From positions 1-38,935 of the forward strand of contig CALUKF010000025.1 in the NCBI GenBank assembly GCA_944321145.1: 38,935 bases of DNA, given 5' to 3'. A program made the translations under genes and the position numbers. This DNA is from an uncultured Odoribacter sp. (GTDB lineage: Bacteria; Bacteroidota; Bacteroidia; Bacteroidales; Marinifilaceae). This document shows, in pieces, positions 34,519 to 38,935 of the stretch; the stretch's first letter is position 1, and the number at the start of each line of letters is the position of its first letter. The notes beneath the pieces were generated by a model that ran no database searches, was not told the origin of the DNA, and saw only the letters and a list, made by a program, of their open reading frames with translations.

Positions 34519-35226
34519 TTAGGGCTTCTTTTGCAAAAAAGCAATCAAATCCTCCATTTTATTTGCCTCACCAACTGTGAAATGCCCGTTCCGCGTGCGC
34601 CGCAATGCAGCCAGATAGGCGCCGCTGGCACATGCCCGCCCGATGTCGTTTGCCAAAGAGCGGATGTAAGTGCCTTTGCCACACGCCACGCGCAGGCGCA
34701 ACACGGGAGGAGTGTATTCGATGATTTCCAATTCTTTGACTTCCACCTCCCGCCCCGGCATATCCAAAGCATTTCCTTTCCTTGCCTTCTTGTAAGCCCG
34801 GTCGCCATTCACCCGGATGGCAGAATAGACGGGAGGCACTTGGGTAATGGTGCCCACAAAATCCTTCAATACGTGCTGCAAGTAGTCCACATCAATGTGC
34901 CCGACAGGGAAATCGCCTTCGGGGGCAGTCTCCAAATCATAGGAAGGGGTGACTGCCCCGAAACGGATGTCCGCCACGTATTCCTTTTCGTCCGCCATGA
35001 ACTCCTCGATGCGTTTTGTCCATTTGCCGGTACACACCAATACCAATCCGGTCGCCAAGGGGTCTAAGGTACCCGCATGCCCGACTTTCAAGTTGCCGCA
35101 AAGAGGCTTCAGGCAACAACGGATTTTATTGACCACATCGAAAGAAGTCCAATGCAAAGGCTTGTCGACCAACATCAATGCCCCCGCATGGAAATCCCCT
35201 TCTTCCTGAAAAATAATCTTGCACAC
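34519..35226 (-). CDS. truB: tRNA pseudouridine 55 synthase
   Basis: Makes pseudouridine 55 in the T loop. It is 235 aa, slightly short because Bacteroidota forms lack the PUA tail. LMLVDKPLHWTSFDVVNKIR, the catalytic loop KVGHAGTLDPLATGLVLVCTG with Asp55-like residue, PPVYSAIRVNGDRAYKKARK, and CGKGTYIRSLANDIG are diagnostic. The start is a GTG (35226): a stop lies just upstream in frame, AAGG precedes the GTG, and the next in-frame ATG (in ALMLVDKP) would remove conserved residues. Ten bases from uppP. Confidence 0.93.
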   Translation of the reverse strand: MCKIIFQEEGDFHAGALMLVDKPLHWTSFDVVNKIRCCLKPLCGNLKVGHAGTLDPLATGLVLVCTGKWTKRIEEFMADEKEYVADIRFGAVTPSYDLETAPEGDFPVGHIDVDYLQHVLKDFVGTITQVPPVYSAIRVNGDRAYKKARKGNALDMPGREVEVKELEIIEYTPPVLRLRVACGKGTYIRSLANDIGRACASGAYLAALRRTRNGHFTVGEANKMEDLIAFLQKKP

Positions 35227-35236
35227 GCTTTAGACC

Positions 35237-36022
35237 TTAATGGAGAAACAATATTACCAATCCGACTACGAAGCAATAAACGGCAAACCAAATCAGTTTC
35301 CCCTTCTTCACCAAATTCAGCATCCAACTGCATGCGATGTAGCCGGAAACAAATGCCGACACGAAGCCGACAATCAACGCCAAAGCAGAAATGCCCGTCT
35401 CCTCAGCGGCAAAGTCCCCGCCAACCAGGCTCAAAAGAGCCTCCCCCAGCACCGGAACCAAGACCATCAAAAAGGAGAATTTGGCAATATTCTCTTTGTT
35501 GTTGCCCAAAAGGATGCCGGCTGCAATCGTCGAACCGGAACGCGAAAGCCCCGGCAACACGGCACACGCCTGTGCCAATCCGATAATAAAAGCATCACGG
35601 AAAGAGATGTCCTGCTTCACCCTCGGGCGGGCATAGTAGGCAAAAGTCAGCAAAGCAGCCGTTATCAAGAGGCAGATGCCGACAATCAACAAGCCGGAGC
35701 CGAAAATGCCTTCCACATAGTCCTTGAAAAAGAAACCGATAATCGCCACGGGAATCATGGACACCACAATTTTAGCGATGTAAATGGTCTCCGGATTCCA
35801 AGAAAAACGGAACAACCCTTTCAATAATGCGGCAATCTCACGCCGCAAAACAATAATCGTGCTGCACACGGTCGCCGCATGTACAACGACCGTAAAAGCC
35901 AAATTTTCACCGCTTACACCAAACAAGGCATTCCCTATCTGCAAATGCCCGGAACTGCTCACGGGCAAAAACTCCGTCAATCCTTGCACAACGCCAAGCA
36001 CCAATGCTTCTAACCAAGACAT
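35237..36022 (-). CDS. uppP: Undecaprenyl-diphosphatase
   Basis: Membrane enzyme (BacA type) that dephosphorylates undecaprenyl diphosphate to recycle the lipid carrier of cell-wall synthesis; overproduction gives bacitracin resistance. It is 261 aa with about eight membrane helices. [20 protein letters not shown], then GHL is the N-terminal catalytic motif (Glu17-like Glu and Ser27-like Ser). [20 protein letters not shown] is the second motif with the catalytic Arg. It lies between DUF3098 and truB in the operon. Confidence 0.96.
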   Translation of the reverse strand: MSWLEALVLGVVQGLTEFLPVSSSGHLQIGNALFGVSGENLAFTVVVHAATVCSTIIVLRREIAALLKGLFRFSWNPETIYIAKIVVSMIPVAIIGFFFKDYVEGIFGSGLLIVGICLLITAALLTFAYYARPRVKQDISFRDAFIIGLAQACAVLPGLSRSGSTIAAGILLGNNKENIAKFSFLMVLVPVLGEALLSLVGGDFAAEETGISALALIVGFVSAFVSGYIACSWMLNLVKKGKLIWFAVYCFVVGLVILFLH

Positions 36023-36041
36023 AACAAACTGATATTAAATA

Positions 36042-36311
36042 TTAGACTTCATTTTTAGGTTTGCGCATAATCGCCCAGAAAATAAAACCGAATCCCCCCA
36101 ATACCACAATCGGCGCGAGGGTAATCCGCCTGAAACTGAAAATGTCGTAATTAAACTTGTCCGGATCGGCATTCCCGCTTCCCATCATCAGCACAAAGCC
36201 CAACAACACGATGGCAAAGCCAATCAGAATCATTTTGTAACTGCGCACCGGTATCGGGAAACCTGCCTTATTCTCCGGTTTTTCTTTTTGATAACTGCTA
36301 TTCACCGCCAT
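36042..36311 (-). CDS. DUF3098 small membrane protein
   Basis: 89-aa protein with two membrane helices (about residues 27-45 and 66-83), seen in MILIGFAIVLLGFVLMMGSG and APIVVLGGFGFIFWAIM. The linking segment NADPDKFNYDIFSFRRIT is the conserved heart of DUF3098. It sits between ftsX and uppP, a position it keeps across Bacteroidota, so a link with cell division or wall synthesis is inferred; the molecular role is unknown. Confidence 0.88.
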   Translation of the reverse strand: MAVNSSYQKEKPENKAGFPIPVRSYKMILIGFAIVLLGFVLMMGSGNADPDKFNYDIFSFRRITLAPIVVLGGFGFIFWAIMRKPKNEV

Positions 36312-36323
36312 AAATCAACTTTT

Positions 36324-37196
36324 TTAATCGTATAAATCATTTATATCTTTATTCAAATAACGCACCACGGACAGCCACGCGGACAGCCACGAGAGCAATA
36401 TACCGCAAACCGTCACAAATACCACCATCACAATAAGCAAATTCCGGTTCATCAGGTCGAGCACGTCACCTGCCTCGCGCTGCAGGAAATACACCGCTGC
36501 CAAAAGAATCACATTGGCAAACAGGCTTCCGAAAAAACCGAGCCACACACTGTTTTGTACAAAAGGCCTGCAGATAAAGGAGGTTTTCGCCCCCACCAAT
36601 TGCATCGTCTTGATAAGAAAACGCTGGGAATATACTGCCAAATGAATCGTATTGCGTATCAAGGTAAAGGAAATCAGCATCAGCACCGCCCCGGCAATCA
36701 ACAGAATCAAGCTGATGCGCTGCACATTCTCGTTTACAATCTGCACCAAAGACTTTTGGTAGGACACCTCCTGCACCACCTCGTCCTCCACCAAGCGTTT
36801 TTCCAACATTGCCAGCGAATCGTTGTTTGCATAAAGCGGATTCAACTTTACTTCAATCGAAGGCAACAACGGATTGTAGCCCAAGACAGCCTCGAAATCC
36901 TCGCCCAGGACAGCCTTAAACTCCTTGGCTGCCTGCTCCTTGCTGATAAACAAAGAGGAAGAAACGAAAGGTTTCGTGTCCAAAATCTTCTGGAATTTCT
37001 TGATTTCCGCTTCGTTCACGTTGTCCTTCACAATAATCGAAAAGCCGATATTTTGCTTTACATGGTCGGATATCTGCCTTGCATTCAAGAAAATAAACGC
37101 AAGGACACCCACCACTACCAATACCAATGCAATGCTGAGCATTGATACAATATAGGAACCGGCAACTCTTCTTTTTCCGCTATTAGCCATGGTCAT
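36324..37196 (-). CDS. ftsX: Cell division ABC transporter permease FtsX
   Basis: Integral membrane partner of the FtsE ATPase; couples division to peptidoglycan hydrolase activation. It is 290 aa. An N-terminal helix (YIVSMLSIALVLVVVGVLAF, about 14-33) is followed by a large extracytoplasmic loop (to about 158, with the family SSLFISKEQAAKEF segment) and three helices near 163-185, 210-235 and 255-280. The C-terminus RYLNKDINDLYD is typical of the Bacteroidota form. It heads the five-gene operon; a TATCTTTG box (37213-37220) lies 17 bases upstream. ftsE is not adjacent. Confidence 0.92.
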   Translation of the reverse strand: MTMANSGKRRVAGSYIVSMLSIALVLVVVGVLAFIFLNARQISDHVKQNIGFSIIVKDNVNEAEIKKFQKILDTKPFVSSSLFISKEQAAKEFKAVLGEDFEAVLGYNPLLPSIEVKLNPLYANNDSLAMLEKRLVEDEVVQEVSYQKSLVQIVNENVQRISLILLIAGAVLMLISFTLIRNTIHLAVYSQRFLIKTMQLVGAKTSFICRPFVQNSVWLGFFGSLFANVILLAAVYFLQREAGDVLDLMNRNLLIVMVVFVTVCGILLSWLSAWLSVVRYLNKDINDLYD

Positions 37197-37212
37197 ATTC
37201 TATTTGAGAGTG

Positions 37213-37220
37213 CAAAGATA
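37213..37220 (-). promoter_or_regulatory. -7 box of the ftsX operon promoter
   Basis: Minus-strand TATCTTTG, 17 bases before the ftsX ATG; the -33 element is unclear. Confidence 0.6.
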
Positions 37221-37251
37221 GCAATTATCTTTAATTATTTTCCAGAAACGC

Positions 37252-37282
37252 TTTGCATAAAACAAAAATCGCCTTATATTTG
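37252..37282 (+). promoter_or_regulatory. Promoter of the tRNA-Gly/tRNA-Leu operon
   Basis: TTTG (37252-37255), 19 bases, TATATTTG (37275-37282): perfect consensus, 39 bases before tRNA-Gly. Confidence 0.85.
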
Positions 37283-37320
37283 CACCCGCATAACCAAAAG
37301 TTCATTTTCATACTAAGCAA

Positions 37321-37393
<73 letters not shown>

Positions 37394-37405
37394 CTCCGCA
37401 AGGAT

Positions 37406-37490
37406 GCTCGAATGGTGGAATCGGTAGACACGCAGGACTTAAAATCCTGTGGCCATTGCGGCTGTGCGGGTTCAAGTCCCGCTTCGAGTA
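37406..37490 (+). tRNA. tRNA-Leu (TAA)
   Basis: Class II tRNA with a long variable arm. Anticodon stem CAGGA/TCCTG with loop CTTAAAA, anticodon TAA; T arm with GGTTCAAGTCC; acceptor GCTCGAA with TTCGAGT. Transcribed with tRNA-Gly, 12 bases away. Confidence 0.96.
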
Positions 37491-37495
37491 CTACT

Positions 37496-37522
37496 AAAGA
37501 GGTCACTAACGACCTCTTTTTT
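37496..37522 (+). terminator. Terminator of the tRNA operon, abutting DUF5063 start
   Basis: AAAGAGGTC pairs with GACCTCTTT over a 6-base loop, followed by T residues. The hairpin ends 6 bases before ATG 37529. Confidence 0.8.
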
Positions 37523-37528
37523 AAAATA

Positions 37529-38056
37529 ATGGAAGATTTTCAACACGTCGGTTACACCAAAGAGGTTATTGAATTTGTGGCAGTCAGCAAAGAGTTTTGC
37601 GACTTCGTGGAAACTGCCCCCCAAATGACTCGCGAGGCATTCGTCGAGCGATTGCAAAAATTCATTCCCCTCATTTACCTGAAAGGTTCGCTCCTTCCCC
37701 GGAGCGACGAGGAAGGCAATGAACTTATCGAAGATTTCGTAACAGAGGAGAATTACAATTATTTATATGGCGAATTGCACCGCCTGATGGGCGAATACGA
37801 CGAATATCTGGAAGTATTCGACGAAAACATGCAGTACAGCGAAACGCCCGTCGTGCATTCCATTGCCGAAAAAGTATGCGACATCTACCAGGACTTGAAG
37901 AATTTCATTGCCTCCTACCGTTGCGGACTTAACGAGGTCATCGGGGAAGCCCTGTGGCAATTGAACGAAAACTTCGAGCACTATTGGGGGAAATCCTGCG
38001 CCGAAGTGCTGCGGGCAGTTCATCAGGTCGTATTTAAAGTCAAAGAAGAAGATTAA
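37529..38056 (+). CDS. DUF5063 family protein
   Basis: 175-aa acidic, all-helical soluble protein. KEVIEFVAVSKEFCDFVETA, FIPLIYLKGSLLP, YNYLYGELHRLMGEYDEYLE, VHSIAEKVCDIYQDLKNFIA, GEALWQLNENFEHYWGKSCA match the DUF5063 pattern. Function unknown. It starts right after the tRNA terminator and 10 bases precede the next gene, so it is cotranscribed with the exonuclease. A role in RNA handling is only inferred from that neighbour. No separate promoter is seen. Confidence 0.85.
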   Translation: MEDFQHVGYTKEVIEFVAVSKEFCDFVETAPQMTREAFVERLQKFIPLIYLKGSLLPRSDEEGNELIEDFVTEENYNYLYGELHRLMGEYDEYLEVFDENMQYSETPVVHSIAEKVCDIYQDLKNFIASYRCGLNEVIGEALWQLNENFEHYWGKSCAEVLRAVHQVVFKVKEED

Positions 38057-38066
38057 TTTTGGAGCG

Positions 38067-38648
38067 ATGGAAAGGTTACAACCCAGCATTACCAGAGAAG
38101 AGATAGACCGACTCCCCCTGTTCAGCTACACCGGTCCCATCACGGTCATCGAGGAGCCCCAAGATGTCAAAAACGCCATCCGCGAGCTCTCGGAATACCA
38201 ATACATGGGATTCGACACGGAAACCCGCCCATCATTCCAAAAAGGCGAAAGCCACCAAGTCGCCCTTATCCAGCTGGCAGTCGCCGACCAAGTCTATCTC
38301 TTCCGCCTAAACAAATGCGGTTTCTGCACCCCGATACGGCAACTGTTGGAGAACAAACAAATCTTCAAAATCGGCGTCGGCATCCGGGACGACATCCGCA
38401 ATTTGGGGAAAACACACAACTTCACTCCCGCCTCTTTTATCGAGTTGCAAGAATATGCCGAACATTTCGGCATTACCGACAAATCCTTCTCCAAACTCAT
38501 GGCAATTATCTTTAAAGTACGAATATCCAAACGGCAACAAGTCACAAATTGGGAGGCTCCACAGCTCACCGAAGCCCAATTACGCTATGCCGCCACCGAT
38601 GCATGGGGGGCTTTGAGGATGTATCAGGAGCTAACCAGCCTTTCTTAA
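38067..38648 (+). CDS. DEDDy 3'-5' exonuclease domain protein (RNase D-like)
   Basis: 193-aa single-domain exonuclease. The DEDDy residues are intact: Asp-Glu in MGFDTETRP (about 49-55), Asp in GVGIRDDIRNLGK (about 110-118), and Tyr plus Asp in RYAATDAWGALRMY (about 173-186). The HRDC domain of full RNase D is absent. Likely acts on RNA or DNA 3' ends with two metal ions; the substrate is unknown. It is cotranscribed with DUF5063. Confidence 0.92.
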   Translation: MERLQPSITREEIDRLPLFSYTGPITVIEEPQDVKNAIRELSEYQYMGFDTETRPSFQKGESHQVALIQLAVADQVYLFRLNKCGFCTPIRQLLENKQIFKIGVGIRDDIRNLGKTHNFTPASFIELQEYAEHFGITDKSFSKLMAIIFKVRISKRQQVTNWEAPQLTEAQLRYAATDAWGALRMYQELTSLS

Positions 38649-38712
38649 CACACTGTAAAACAAGCAATTTACTACTATAGAAAACTTTTTCTGCGAAAAA
38701 ACGTCAGAATTG

Positions 38713-38743
38713 TTTGGTGGCAACATGATTTTTTGTACTTTTG
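38713..38743 (+). promoter_or_regulatory. Promoter of the SRP RNA
   Basis: TTTG (38713-38716), 19 bases, TACTTTTG (38736-38743): perfect consensus, 5 bases before the RNA. Confidence 0.9.
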
Positions 38744-38748
38744 TGCCC

Positions 38749-38844
38749 GGGTAAGTCCTATGCGACCAGCTCCTGCAAAACCCTCCAGGGTCGGAAGGCA
38801 GCAAAGGTATGTGGTTGTAGCGGTGCGACATAGTCAGCTTACCC
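38749..38844 (+). ncRNA. ffs: Signal recognition particle RNA (small, 4.5S type)
   Basis: 96-base RNA whose ends GGGTAAG and CTTACCC pair. The apical domain carries the Ffh-binding motif GGTCGGAAGGCAGCA with the GGAA-type tetraloop. It forms the SRP with Ffh for co-translational membrane targeting. It starts 5 bases after a consensus -7 box. Confidence 0.95.
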
Positions 38845-38861
38845 ATTTTAAAAGAGAATAC

Positions 38862-38935
38862 GCCTCTTTAGCTCAGCTGGCCAGAGCACGTGATTTGTAA
38901 TCTCGGGGTCGTTGGTTCGAATCCGACAAGAGGCT
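38862..38935 (+). tRNA. tRNA-Thr (TGT)
   Basis: Acceptor GCCTCTT/AAGAGGC, D arm AGCTCAGCTGGCCAGAGC, anticodon loop TTTGTAA (anticodon TGT), and T loop GGTTCGAATCC. The gene ends at the last base of the window. It lies 17 bases after the SRP RNA and may share its transcript. Confidence 0.95.

Noticed and set aside
38631-38846. Minus-strand frame over the SRP RNA
   Set aside because: The region is the ffs gene and its promoter.

Overview
The window is a chromosomal segment from a member of the Bacteroidota, most likely order Bacteroidales. The evidence is a recurring Bacteroidota -33/-7 promoter (TTTG, 19-21 bases, then TAnnTTTG) in front of many genes on both strands, few Shine-Dalgarno sequences, tRNA genes without an encoded CCA, and lineage-typical families: GldH, DUF3467, DUF4494, DUF3575, DUF3098, DUF5063, DUF3332, the CCDC81-like HU protein and the ftsX-DUF3098-uppP-truB-queA gene string. 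Base composition is mixed, near 50% GC by eye, except for an AT-rich block at about 27.4-31.1 kb. Genus cannot be fixed from sequence alone; an Odoribacteraceae-like member is only a guess.

Layout. 0-2.3 kb: the end of prfA, then pyrF, a 177-bp MITE-like inverted-repeat element, and a CAT-anticodon tRNA (minus). 2.3-9.1 kb: rlmH overlapping a 1207-aa multi-pass histidine kinase, a DUF3575 protein with a promoter almost touching its start codon, a decayed sigma-70 region 4 fragment, pssA, and a convergent HU-like protein. 9.1-15.0 kb: galE-DUF3467-DUF4494, aspA, a DUF3332 lipoprotein, and eno. 15.0-20.0 kb (minus): purM, a small membrane protein, an AsmA-like protein and a helix-hairpin-helix protein. 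20.1-27.2 kb: tRNA-Lys, metG (minus), the tight operon ldcA-gldH-trmB-mnmA-AAA ATPase, and convergent ddl.

27.3-33.3 kb is the accessory region. Its core is an AT-rich two-gene operon: a RecQ-like helicase fused to a C-terminal phosphoribosyltransferase domain, followed by a DprA/Smf-like protein joined by an ATGA overlap. This matches the architecture of the RqlH/RqlI (PsyrTA) toxin-antitoxin and anti-phage type of system and is the most interesting locus here. Next come a triplicate 11-bp repeat, a G-rich conserved hypothetical gene with a strong ribosome binding site, a TetR-like regulator and an Lrp/AsnC regulator.

33.3-37.2 kb (minus): the operon ftsX-DUF3098-uppP-truB-queA. 37.3-38.9 kb: tRNA-Gly and tRNA-Leu, DUF5063, a DEDDy 3'-5' exonuclease, the small SRP RNA with a near-perfect promoter, and tRNA-Thr at the very end.

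Functionally most of the window is housekeeping: translation and tRNA modification (prfA, rlmH, metG, trmB, mnmA, queA, truB, tRNAs, SRP RNA), envelope synthesis (pssA, ldcA, ddl, uppP, ftsX, galE) and central metabolism (eno, aspA, purM, pyrF).
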